Assembly: GCA_955651735.1 (NCBI GenBank) | Contig: CATPAM010000086.1 | Span: 1 to 6,991 of the forward strand | Direction of reading: 5' to 3' | Length of the DNA stretch: 6,991 nucleotides | Source: Candidatus Acidiferrales bacterium | Lineage (GTDB): Bacteria > Acidobacteriota > Terriglobia > Acidiferrales > UBA7541 | In this document: piece after piece, positions 1 to 6,389 of the stretch | Layout of the letters: every line of letters starts with the position of its first letter | How positions within the stretch are numbered: the stretch's first letter is position 1 | Position numbers and translations under genes: made by a program | The notes under the pieces: model-generated | Told to the model about the DNA's origin: nothing | Seen by the model: the letters and a program-made list of their open reading frames with translations, nothing else | Database searches by the model: none

Positions 1-1
1 C

Positions 2-1123
2 AGCTATGCCGATTATTTGGTGGAGTATTGCAAGCTGACGCCGGAGGCGCTGCCCTTTTTTCAAACGTTTACGCATGATTTGTTTTGCGTGGGCATTGAT
101 GCCGTTTCGGCGAGAGCCTGCTATGAGGCGGGCGACGACTATCAGTCGTTCACCTATCCTGGCTTTGATGGACTGGGATTTCCTGAACACGAAAAGGAAG
201 AGCCGTACATTTTTCATTTTCCTGACGGCAACGCTACGGTCGCTCGCCTGTTAGTTCGCGCCCTGATTCCTGGCGCTGTCGCTGGCGAAACGATGGACGA
301 CGTGGTCACCGCGCGTGCGGACTACGGCAAGCTCGACGACGCGAACTCCGCCGTGCGCATTCGGTTGAACAGTACGGTCGTGCATGTGCAGCACGCGAAA
401 GGCACGAACGCCGGCAAGGAGGTGGAGATTGCATATGTGCGCGAGGGCAAGCTGGCGAGCGTTCAGGCGAAGAACTGCGTGCTGGCGTGCTACAACGGCA
501 TGATCCCGTATCTTTGTCCGGAGCTGCCGGAGAAGCAAAAGGAGGCGCTGTCGTACCTGGTGAAGGCGCCGCTGGTGTACACGCACGTGGCGTTACGCAA
601 TTGGACCGCGTTCCACGAACTTGGAGTGCATCACATCGTCGCGCCCGGCGGCTATCACACCTACACCGCGCTCGATTTTCCGGTCAGCCTCGGGCAGTAC
701 CAGTTTCCGAGTAATCCTGAAGAACCGATGGTGCTCTTCATGCTGCGCACGCCCTGCCGGCCGGGGCTTTCGCCTCGGGATCAGCATCGCGCTGGGCGTA
801 TGGAATTGATGCAGACGCCGTTCGCGAAGTTCGAGCGCGACATCCGTGACCAGTTGGCACGCATGCTGGGCGGAGCCGGATTTGACGCCGCTCGCGACAT
901 TGAAGGAATCACTGTGAATCGCTGGGCGCACGGCTACGCATTCACACCCAATGGGTTGTTTGATCCGGACTGGAAAGAGGAAGAGAAGCCGTGGGTCATC
1001 GGGCGAAAGCGCTTCGGAAGCATCGCCATTGCAAATTCGGATGCCGGGGCAGACGCGTACACTAACGTAGCGATTGATCAGGCACACAGGGCGGTGACGG
1101 AGTTGGCGGAGTCAAGGAGCTAG
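2..1123 (+). CDS. FAD-dependent amine-oxidase-like protein, spermidine dehydrogenase-like (C-terminal part, 5' end outside window)
   Basis: The reading frame is open from the first bases and ends at TAG 1121-1123, so about 373 C-terminal residues are visible and the N-terminus, with the expected GxGxxG FAD site, lies off the left edge. Spermidine dehydrogenases are about 600 residues, so roughly the last 60% is present. The C-terminal segment has the layout of this flavoprotein class: NRWAHGY (from nt 917), then a GSIAIANSDAGADAY stretch (from about nt 1016) that in flavin amine oxidases lies against the isoalloxazine ring, followed by a helix ending the chain. The middle segment, with VLACYNGMIPYLCPELP, resembles the family's link between the FAD and substrate regions. 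The likely reaction is oxidation of a polyamine or similar amine, but substrate is not readable from the sequence. The first ATG/TTG-like codons in this fragment are internal. It is followed after one base by the nucleoside hydrolase, suggesting one transcript. Family placement is fairly secure; the specific enzyme name is not. Confidence 0.72.
   Translation, partial: SYADYLVEYCKLTPEALPFFQTFTHDLFCVGIDAVSARACYEAGDDYQSFTYPGFDGLGFPEHEKEEPYIFHFPDGNATVARLLVRALIPGAVAGETMDDVVTARADYGKLDDANSAVRIRLNSTVVHVQHAKGTNAGKEVEIAYVREGKLASVQAKNCVLACYNGMIPYLCPELPEKQKEALSYLVKAPLVYTHVALRNWTAFHELGVHHIVAPGGYHTYTALDFPVSLGQYQFPSNPEEPMVLFMLRTPCRPGLSPRDQHRAGRMELMQTPFAKFERDIRDQLARMLGGAGFDAARDIEGITVNRWAHGYAFTPNGLFDPDWKEEEKPWVIGRKRFGSIAIANSDAGADAYTNVAIDQAHRAVTELAESRS
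1114..1119 (+). promoter_or_regulatory. Shine-Dalgarno sequence for the nucleoside hydrolase
   Basis: AAGGAG lies five bases before the GTG at 1125 and inside the last codons of the upstream gene. It supports the GTG start and tight translational linkage between the two genes. Confidence 0.75.
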
Positions 1124-1124
1124 C

Positions 1125-2108
1125 GTGCGTCTAATTTCCGGAGCATGCACCGTTTGTCTCCTCTTGAGTTCTTCTGTATCCGCGCAGACGGAGACCTCTG
1201 CGTCGCGAGCGAATACCCTCGAAAAAATTATCATCGACACCGACATCGGCAACGATATAGATGATGCCTTCGCCGTTGGACTCGGGCTGCGAAGTCCTGA
1301 GTTCCAGATCCTGGGAATTTCCAGCGCCTGGGGCGACACGCATCTCCGCGCCCGCTTGCTGAGCCGTTTCCTTAAGGAGACCGACCGGACGGACATTCCC
1401 GTTGCGATGGGCATTACGAAGCATCCGGCGGGCAAGCTGGACACGCTGAGCCAGGCTGCTTATGCAGAAGGCGGACCCTCGGGCCAGACCTATCCGAATG
1501 CCGTGGACTTCCTCCTGGACCAAATACGACGTTACCCAGGCGAAATCACCCTACTTGCCATTGGCCCGGAAACGAACCTGGGAGCGGCCATTGACCGCGA
1601 CGCGGCGACATTCCGGAAGCTGAAACGGATCGTTCTCATGGGAGGGTCGGTTTATCGCGGGTATAGTCAATTCAACTATGGCAAGACCCACGGAACCGAT
1701 CCCGAATGGAATATCCTTTGCGACATCCAGGCTGCGCAGAAGGTTTTCAGCTCTGGCGTTCCTCTATACGTCATGCCGCTCGACTCCACGCAGATCAAAT
1801 TGCAGGAGCTGGAACGAGCAGAAATTTTCAAAGCTGGAACGGCGTTGACGGATGCGCTGCTGGTGCTTTACACGCAATGGGCTCGCGGTACAACGCAAAC
1901 TCCTACGTTATTCGATGCCGTTGTCGTGGCCTATGCGAGCCATCCGGAGTTGTGCCCGACAGAGCCGATGAGGCTCCGCGTCGATGACCAGGGCTATACC
2001 CGTGTGGAAACCGGAGCCCCGAACGCGCAGGTTTGCCTGCGTTCGAGTTCGGATCAGTTCCTGGAGTTTTTTATGCCGAGAATTGTGGCGCCGCGGTTTA
2101 TTTGGTAG
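1125..2108 (+). CDS. Exported nucleoside hydrolase (inosine-uridine hydrolase family)
   Basis: Predicted to cleave the N-glycosidic bond of ribonucleosides, giving free base and ribose, outside the cytoplasm. The 327-residue length fits a nucleoside hydrolase of about 310 residues plus a signal peptide. Residues 1-20 form a hydrophobic leader with likely cleavage after SVSA. The calcium-binding N-terminal motif DTDIGNDIDDA is at residues 38-48, in the longer spacing common in exported members. Further family motifs are GPETN (147-151), VLMGGS, and EWNILCD (194-200), equivalent to the classical EFN segment. The conserved aspartate near the C-terminus is D264 in LFDAVVVAY; the residue before it is Phe where classical enzymes have the catalytic His. 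GTG is chosen as start because AAGGAG lies five bases upstream and the signal peptide begins there. The gene follows the amine-oxidase-like gene after one base. Its 3' end overlaps the opposing tRNA gene. Substrate range cannot be told. Confidence 0.9.
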   Translation: MRLISGACTVCLLLSSSVSAQTETSASRANTLEKIIIDTDIGNDIDDAFAVGLGLRSPEFQILGISSAWGDTHLRARLLSRFLKETDRTDIPVAMGITKHPAGKLDTLSQAAYAEGGPSGQTYPNAVDFLLDQIRRYPGEITLLAIGPETNLGAAIDRDAATFRKLKRIVLMGGSVYRGYSQFNYGKTHGTDPEWNILCDIQAAQKVFSSGVPLYVMPLDSTQIKLQELERAEIFKAGTALTDALLVLYTQWARGTTQTPTLFDAVVVAYASHPELCPTEPMRLRVDDQGYTRVETGAPNAQVCLRSSSDQFLEFFMPRIVAPRFIW

Positions 2109-2178
2109 CGCTAACGGGACTCGAACCCGTGTTTCTGCCTTGAGAGGGCAGCGTCCTAGACCTCTAGACGATAGCGCC
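2103..2178 (-). tRNA. tRNA-Glu, anticodon CUC
   Basis: The - strand folds as a complete cloverleaf. The acceptor stem is GGCGCTA with TAGCGCT (a G-U closing pair). The D-arm GTCTAGAGGTCTAGGAC is typical of tRNA-Glu. The anticodon stem is CTGCC/GGCAG with loop CTCTCAA, giving CTC at positions 34-36. A 4-base variable loop follows, then T-arm ACGGG-TTCGAGT-CCCGT. The body is 73 bases (2178 to 2106), with discriminator A at 2106 and a genomically encoded CCA at 2105-2103. The CCA is the complement of the final Trp codon (TGG) of the nucleoside hydrolase, and the acceptor end covers that gene's stop codon, so the two genes overlap by six bases tail to tail. The tRNA would decode GAG. Confidence 0.95.
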
Positions 2179-2189
2179 AGAGTGTTCCT

Positions 2190-2218
2190 ATCTTATCGTG
2201 CAGGGGATGTTTCGGCAA
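2190..2218 (-). promoter_or_regulatory. Sigma-70-type promoter for tRNA-Glu
   Basis: Read on the - strand: TTGCCG (2218-2213) as -35, a 17-base spacer, then TAAGAT (2195-2190) as -10, followed by 11 bases to the mature 5' end at 2178. Spacing and position are what is expected for a tRNA promoter, leaving a very short 5' leader. Confidence 0.65.
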
Positions 2219-2238
2219 TCGAAGGGCAGACGGCCCGG

Positions 2239-2281
2239 CCATTTGCTCACAATCCAGATGGGACCCGGTATGCACTACCGG
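2239..2281. other. Two adjacent small inverted repeats in the tRNA / small secreted protein intergenic region
   Basis: The first hairpin pairs CCATTTG (2239-2245) with CAGATGG (2255-2261), with one G-T wobble. The second pairs CCGGTA (2265-2270) with TACCGG (2276-2281) perfectly around a 5-base loop. Neither is followed by a T-run on either strand, so they do not look like intrinsic terminators. They lie upstream of both the - strand tRNA promoter and the + strand gene at 2335. Function unknown, and chance is possible for stems this short. Confidence 0.3.
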
Positions 2282-2303
2282 CCTAGGGAATAAAAAGCGC
2301 GAA

Positions 2304-2323
2304 ACTCACGTCTACTCACGTCT
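2304..2323. repeat. Perfect tandem duplication of a 10-bp unit
   Basis: ACTCACGTCT occurs twice head to tail (2304-2313 and 2314-2323), ending 11 bases before the ATG at 2335. Each copy holds an ACGT palindrome. The duplication could be a double operator half-site or simple slippage; nothing in the window tells which. Confidence 0.6.
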
Positions 2324-2334
2324 AATGTTGTGGA

Positions 2335-2742
2335 ATGGTCCGTCGCGCTCTAATTCGCGCAGAGGCTCTGCTACTCGTATTCATGCTTGTAGCTACGCCG
2401 CTGGCTTTGCTGGCCAGGCCGTCGCTCCATCCGCGGTCCAAATGCAACGGCATGTGCTGCCGGCCCCAGAAATCGCATTCCGCGCCGGCGCCGCCAGCCT
2501 CCTCAGCATCGCTCGAGGAAGGCATGTTTTGCCACCGCGGAACAGCCGGGCACCTGGCGATGTGTATCGCGCCGTCCAGTCCTCGCGAAGATCGCGATGC
2601 TTTTGCTCCGCTTCCGCCTGCCATTCTGCTTGAGCAGGAGGCGATGGACGGACCCCGGCTCCACGATGAGAAGCTGTGGAGACCTGCGGACTCCGCACGC
2701 ACAGGTTTCGCTCCCATTCCCTTCAAACCGCCTCGAAGCTAG
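2335..2742 (+). CDS. Small secreted Cys/His/Met-containing protein of unknown function
   Basis: A 135-residue protein with an N-terminal charged segment (MVRRALIRAE) and a hydrophobic stretch at residues 11-27, read as a signal peptide or membrane anchor. The following region holds five cysteines (37, 41, 42, 66, 77) in CNGMCC and a later FCHRG...HLAMC segment, interspersed with His (48, 67, 73) and Met (40, 64, 76). Such clusters can bind a soft metal such as copper or form disulfides; this is inference. The tail (about 90-135) is Pro-rich and ends PFKPPRS. I recognise no named family. The ATG at 2335 is chosen because it places the hydrophobic leader at the N-terminus, although no good Shine-Dalgarno precedes it. 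Overlapping open frames on both strands make this less certain than its neighbours, but only this frame has a secretion signal plus organised cysteines. The Tat-exported CxCC protein follows after 138 bases. Confidence 0.65.
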   Translation: MVRRALIRAEALLLVFMLVATPLALLARPSLHPRSKCNGMCCRPQKSHSAPAPPASSASLEEGMFCHRGTAGHLAMCIAPSSPREDRDAFAPLPPAILLEQEAMDGPRLHDEKLWRPADSARTGFAPIPFKPPRS

Positions 2743-2865
2743 CCGTCTCCAACCGCCGATAAACGAAAGCAAGTGTTAGCCGAGCAAGCGCAGGCAGAGG
2801 ATCATTTTCTGCAATTGCGAGTCAATAGGCACGAGCTGCGCGCCGGCGTGTGCGCACATAAAGAA

Positions 2866-2871
2866 AAGGAG
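2866..2871 (+). promoter_or_regulatory. Shine-Dalgarno sequence deciding the start at 2881
   Basis: AAGGAG sits nine bases before ATG 2881. It selects this start over the in-frame GTG at 2773, which would bury the twin-arginine motif 43 residues into the protein. Confidence 0.75.
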
Positions 2872-2880
2872 AGTGTTGCT

Positions 2881-4137
2881 ATGAAGCGCAGGGAACTTAC
2901 GCGTAGACAATTGCTGCAAAATTCCGCTGCATTCGGAGCCGCCGCGCTCGCTGGCAGTGTCGCGCGGGGATTTATCGGATGCAGTTCAAGAAGAAGCGTG
3001 TCGCTGGAAGCCGGCAAATGGCGCGAACTGTCTTCCCCGGTGCCCACGGGAAGTATTTCGCCGCGAGTCACGGCGCAGCCTGATAAGAATGCAGTTTTGA
3101 GCTGGCTTGAGCCGCAAGAAGACCGCAAGGCGTCATTGCGCTTCTCGATTTGGCGAGACGCGCGCTGGTCCCAAGCGGCAACGATTGCGTCGGGTCTGGC
3201 GTTCAGCCGCGATCAGGCCTCAGCGCCTGGAGTGATCGGATTGTCGCCGTCGAACCTGATCGCCTATTGGTCGCAGCGGGTATCGACCGACCAGCGGTCC
3301 ACAAACGAAATTGCGCTATATATGGCGGTTTCAAGTGACGGCGGCGCGCACTGGGCGACCCCGATGCTGGTGAACCGGGCGGCGGCGCAACCCGGCGAGG
3401 ACAACGCTTATGCTGCCGCGGTTGGCCTCGATGATCAGCGCGCGCAATTCGTGTGGCTGGATGGCCGCGATTGGGAGAAATCGAAGCGTGTGCAATTGAT
3501 GTCGCGCGTCGTTAGCGCCGAGGGGCAAGTATCGGAAACGCGTTTGCTCGATCGAGACACATGCACGTGCTGCTCGACGGCGATCGCGAGAACGTCCAGC
3601 GGCCTGCTTGCGGCGTATCGCGGACACAACAGCAAGAATATTCGGGATATTTCGCTGGTGCGCAGCGTCGATAGTGGCTGGTCAGAGCCGCACATACCTC
3701 ATCCCGATGATTGGCATATCGAAGCTTGTCCGGTGAATGGACCTCATCTCGACGCGCGGCAAAACCAAACGGCGCTGATCTGGTTTACGGCGCCGCAGGA
3801 TCAGCCTGCAGTGAAGCTTGCTTTCTCGCATGATGGCGGAGCTCAGTTTGCGCCGGCCGTGCGCCTCGATACCGGAAAAGCCGTCGGCCGCGCGCAAGTC
3901 GCGGTCTTGCGGGACGGCTCGGCGGTTGGAATCTGGCTGGAAAGCGAAGGCGGGGAGACGCGTCTCGTCGCCCGGCGTGTTCGCGATGACGGCGCGATGG
4001 GCGCTCCGCTGGAGCTGGCGCGCGGCACAAACTTTGGCTATCCGCACGCAGCGAGGACGGCTGGGAGCATTGTCGTCACTTGGTCCGAGCGCAATCCTGG
4101 TTCACAGGTTCATGCCGGCCTGCTGCAAACGGATTAG
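2881..4137 (+). CDS. Tat-exported sialidase-superfamily beta-propeller with CxCC motif
   Basis: A 418-residue protein. The N-terminus has a twin-arginine motif TRRQLLQ (residues 7-13), a hydrophobic Ala-rich segment (15-28) and a cysteine at 34 in FIGCSS, which could be a weak lipobox, so it is probably exported folded and may be lipid-anchored. The body has the repeated blades of the sialidase/neuraminidase-like fold, with Asp-box-like turns SSDGGAHW (151-158) and SHDGGAQF (316-323). Two motifs mark a specific subgroup that databases usually label exo-alpha-sialidase by fold only: CTCC (228-231) and CPVNGP (283-288). The catalytic Arg triad and Asp/Tyr pair of true sialidases are not evident, so sialic acid cleavage is doubtful. 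The cysteines suggest metal or disulfide binding; Tat export fits a protein that folds or takes a cofactor in the cytoplasm. Start ATG 2881 is backed by AAGGAG at 2866. It follows the small Cys-rich secreted protein, a possible functional partner. Confidence 0.82.
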   Translation: MKRRELTRRQLLQNSAAFGAAALAGSVARGFIGCSSRRSVSLEAGKWRELSSPVPTGSISPRVTAQPDKNAVLSWLEPQEDRKASLRFSIWRDARWSQAATIASGLAFSRDQASAPGVIGLSPSNLIAYWSQRVSTDQRSTNEIALYMAVSSDGGAHWATPMLVNRAAAQPGEDNAYAAAVGLDDQRAQFVWLDGRDWEKSKRVQLMSRVVSAEGQVSETRLLDRDTCTCCSTAIARTSSGLLAAYRGHNSKNIRDISLVRSVDSGWSEPHIPHPDDWHIEACPVNGPHLDARQNQTALIWFTAPQDQPAVKLAFSHDGGAQFAPAVRLDTGKAVGRAQVAVLRDGSAVGIWLESEGGETRLVARRVRDDGAMGAPLELARGTNFGYPHAARTAGSIVVTWSERNPGSQVHAGLLQTD

Positions 4138-4260
4138 GTCGCCTCTTCGCCACGAATATTGCGCTCCGGAGTAATGTCAGGATGGCAGCGGGAAAAACGA
4201 TTTCGCTCCATCATGCGACGGCCCGGTGTATGTTAGGGTTGTGGGAGCGTAACCCGGCAG

Positions 4261-5172
4261 ATGGCGAAAATACGGATTCTCGTTTCGTTAACCACCAACG
4301 ACAACGACTACCAAATCGAACAGGCGCAATCAGCAGAGCAAGCCGCTAACAAGCTGGGCGTGAGCGCGGAAATTATTTACGCGAACAACGACGCCATCAA
4401 TCAGAGCACGCAAATTTTGCGAGCCATCCAGGCATCGCCGGAAGACCGCCCGAACGCGATCGTGTTTGAGCCTGTCGGCGGGACGGCATTGCCGCAGGTG
4501 GCGCGCGCTGCGGCCGCTGTGGACATCGGATGGGCGGTGCTCAATCGCGAAGCGAATTACATAGAGGATCTGCGGAAAGCTTCGACCGCGGGGATTTTTG
4601 CAATCAGTTCCGATCATGTGGAGATTGGACGCATTCAGGGGCGGCAGTTTGCGGCACTGCTGCCGCGCGGGGGAACGGTGCTGTACATCCAGGGTCCGTC
4701 GGAGAATTCCGCCGCGAAGGAACGCACCCTGGGAATGCAAGAGACCAAGCCGGCCAATATTCAAGTGATCGCGCTGCGCGCCCAGTGGACGGAAGAGAGT
4801 TCGCAGCGCGCGGTACGTTCGTGGTTGAAGCTGACTACTTCGCAAAAGGCCGCGGTGGACCTGATCGGGGCGCAGGATGATTCGATGGCCATGGGCGCGC
4901 GAAAGGCGTTTGAGGAGTTGCCCAGCGAAGGCGATCGCGAACGCTGGCTGAAGCTGCCGTTCACCGGCTGCGACGGCTTGCCGAAAACGGGCCAGGTTTG
5001 GGTACGCAGCGGCTTGCTGGCCGCAACCGTTTTTGTTCCGCCAAATACCGGTCAGGCCATCGAGATGTTTGTGCAAGCGATTCAGCAGAAGAAGCGTCCG
5101 CCCGAGCGCGTGCTCACCGTGCCTACCTCGATCCCTCCTCTTACTGCGCTCAAACCTCAGCGAATCACATAG
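4261..5172 (+). CDS. Sugar-binding-protein-like (type 1 periplasmic binding fold), lacking a signal peptide
   Basis: A 303-residue protein with the two-lobed fold of ribose/galactose-type substrate-binding proteins (Peripla_BP_4-like). It begins with the first beta strand, KIRILVSLTTNDNDYQ (residues 3-18), followed by the helix EQAANKLGVSAE. Next come the NNDAINQSTQILRAIQ segment, the AIVFEPVG strand, and a second-lobe part with GTVLYIQGPSENSAAKERTLG and LIGAQDDSMAMGA, then FTGCDGLPKTGQ. These match positions that line the ligand cleft in the family. There is no signal peptide, lipobox or DNA-binding helix-turn-helix. An in-frame TAG at 4234-4236 and no start codon between it and ATG 4261 exclude a longer N-terminus. 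A GGGAG (4243-4247) lies 13 bases upstream, rather far. No ABC permease or ATPase is in the window. It may be a cytoplasmic small-molecule sensor; the role is unknown. Confidence 0.8.
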   Translation: MAKIRILVSLTTNDNDYQIEQAQSAEQAANKLGVSAEIIYANNDAINQSTQILRAIQASPEDRPNAIVFEPVGGTALPQVARAAAAVDIGWAVLNREANYIEDLRKASTAGIFAISSDHVEIGRIQGRQFAALLPRGGTVLYIQGPSENSAAKERTLGMQETKPANIQVIALRAQWTEESSQRAVRSWLKLTTSQKAAVDLIGAQDDSMAMGARKAFEELPSEGDRERWLKLPFTGCDGLPKTGQVWVRSGLLAATVFVPPNTGQAIEMFVQAIQQKKRPPERVLTVPTSIPPLTALKPQRIT

Positions 5173-5173
5173 C

Positions 5174-5200
5174 TTGCCCCTGCAAAAAGCGTCGTATAAT
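5174..5200 (+). promoter_or_regulatory. Probable promoter for the sugar isomerase/epimerase-like gene
   Basis: A perfect TATAAT (5195-5200) lies 43 bases before the ATG at 5244, in the 71-base gap after the binding-protein gene. The best -35 is TTGCCC (5174-5179), leaving a short 15-base spacer, so the -35 assignment is weak while the -10 is good. Confidence 0.5.
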
Positions 5201-5243
5201 GCCGCCCGGCGAAAAGTAGCAGCGCCATCGCTGAGGAGAGCGC

Positions 5244-6389
5244 ATGAAGAGTCCGCGAAAATCGTCGAGCATCGATCGCAGGGAGTTTCTGGCGACGACC
5301 GGAACCGGCCTGCTGGCGGCGTCGATGCCGAGTGTGGCGAAGGGGGCGAGTTTTTCAGGGCCAGTGGGCGCCGCGTCCAGTTCCGCTGCCGCGTCTTCCG
5401 CGCAAACCGCAAGCGGCTCGCTGCGAAAGATTCCCATCGGCGTTTTCGATCCTGTATACAACAAGTTGTCGCTCGACGAGATGCTGGACCGCGTAAGCGC
5501 ACTGGGACTCGAGGCGATGGAAATTGGAACCGGCGGATATCCTGGCACGGGACATTGTCCCATCGACGAATTGTTGGCGGATCCCGCCAAAGCGAAGGCC
5601 TGGAAAAAGAGGTTCGAAGATCGCGGCATTCAAGTTGCCACGCTCAGTTGCCACGGAAATCCTGTTCACCCGGACGAAAAGCACGCGGCGCGCGACCGCG
5701 AAAGTTTTCGGAAGACGATTCTGTTGGCGGAGCGACTGAACGTCCGCGTGATCGTGGGATTTTCCGGTTGTCCGGGAGGCACACCGGCCGACACGCAGCC
5801 GAACTGGATCACGTATCGCTGGCCCCCGGAATATGCGGAGATGGTGGACTGGCAGTGGAAGGAGAAGGTGATTCCCTATTGGAAGGAAGCGGCGAAATTC
5901 GCGCGCGCGCATGGCGTGCATCGCCTGGCGCTGGAGATGCATCCGAACTTCGTGGTCTACAATCCGCGCACGCTGATGAAGTTGCGCGAAGCGGTGGGCG
6001 AGGAAATCGGCGCGAACTGCGACTTGAGCCATCTGTTCTGGCAGGGATGCGATCCTGTGGAAGTGATTCATTTCCTGGGAAAACAAAAGGCGATCTTCCA
6101 CGCGCACATGAAGGACACCGTTTTGTTTCCGGAGAACGTCGGGAAATACGGGGTGCTGAATTTTGCGTCCGAAATCGCCGACCTGCCGGAGGCTTCAGAG
6201 ACATTTCGAGCGGTAGGCTATGGTCACAGTGCGAGCCTCTGGAAGTCCGTGGTGAAGGCATATATGGACATCGGCTACGAAGGAATCTTGAGCATTGAGA
6301 ATGAGGACCCGATTTTGTCGGGGCCGGTGGGCGTGGAGCGCGCGGCATGGGTGCTGAAGAATGTGCGCAGCGAACTGCTCGGCGCCTGA
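5244..6389 (+). CDS. Tat-exported sugar isomerase/epimerase-like TIM-barrel protein
   Basis: A 381-residue protein of the xylose-isomerase-like TIM-barrel (AP endonuclease 2) superfamily. The N-terminus has a clear twin-arginine motif DRREFLA (residues 11-17) and a hydrophobic segment to about residue 36, so the enzyme acts in the periplasm. The barrel starts at KIPIGVFDP. Probable metal ligands are in the expected strand ends: E231 in LEMHPNF, D260 in NCDLSH, H286/H288 in FHAHMKD, and E352 in SIENED. An additional LSCHGNPVHP segment resembles the substrate loop of the family. It probably isomerises, epimerises or cleaves a sugar or keto-sugar; an unphosphorylated substrate is likely because it is exported. 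AGGAG at 5234-5238, five bases before ATG, fixes the start. It is followed after 54 bases by a GMC oxidoreductase, which supports a joint oxidative sugar pathway. Large open frames overlapping it on both strands are shadows. Confidence 0.88.
   Translation: MKSPRKSSSIDRREFLATTGTGLLAASMPSVAKGASFSGPVGAASSSAAASSAQTASGSLRKIPIGVFDPVYNKLSLDEMLDRVSALGLEAMEIGTGGYPGTGHCPIDELLADPAKAKAWKKRFEDRGIQVATLSCHGNPVHPDEKHAARDRESFRKTILLAERLNVRVIVGFSGCPGGTPADTQPNWITYRWPPEYAEMVDWQWKEKVIPYWKEAAKFARAHGVHRLALEMHPNFVVYNPRTLMKLREAVGEEIGANCDLSHLFWQGCDPVEVIHFLGKQKAIFHAHMKDTVLFPENVGKYGVLNFASEIADLPEASETFRAVGYGHSASLWKSVVKAYMDIGYEGILSIENEDPILSGPVGVERAAWVLKNVRSELLGA

Noticed and set aside
2067..2072. T6 run near the end of the nucleoside hydrolase as a terminator
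   Set aside because: Inside the coding sequence and not preceded by a GC-rich stem.
2103..2130. tRNA 3' end as an attachment site of an integrated element
   Set aside because: No second copy of the tRNA 3' end and no integrase gene are seen in this window; the wider genome would be needed to test it.
1984..2286. + strand open frame of 100 codons crossing the tRNA gene
   Set aside because: It runs through the complement of a clear tRNA-Glu and overlaps the nucleoside hydrolase.
2322..2779. Several alternative open frames on both strands over the small secreted protein
   Set aside because: None has a signal peptide or organised cysteine pattern; the frame at 2335 does.
2773..2880. N-terminal extension of the sialidase-like gene from GTG 2773
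   Set aside because: It would place the twin-arginine motif more than 40 residues inside the protein, and has no ribosome binding site as good as AAGGAG at 2866 for ATG 2881.
4330..5502. Long - strand open frame (390 codons) opposite the binding-protein gene
   Set aside because: Arg-rich antisense shadow of a recognisable gene, typical of GC-rich DNA, with no family motif.
5355..6107. - strand open frame (250 codons) opposite the isomerase-like gene
   Set aside because: Antisense shadow; no motif and no plausible start region.
5033..6298. Long + strand open frame (421 codons) overlapping the binding protein and the isomerase-like gene
   Set aside because: Its product is Arg/Ser-rich with no recognisable motif; the same bases encode well-recognised proteins in the other frames.
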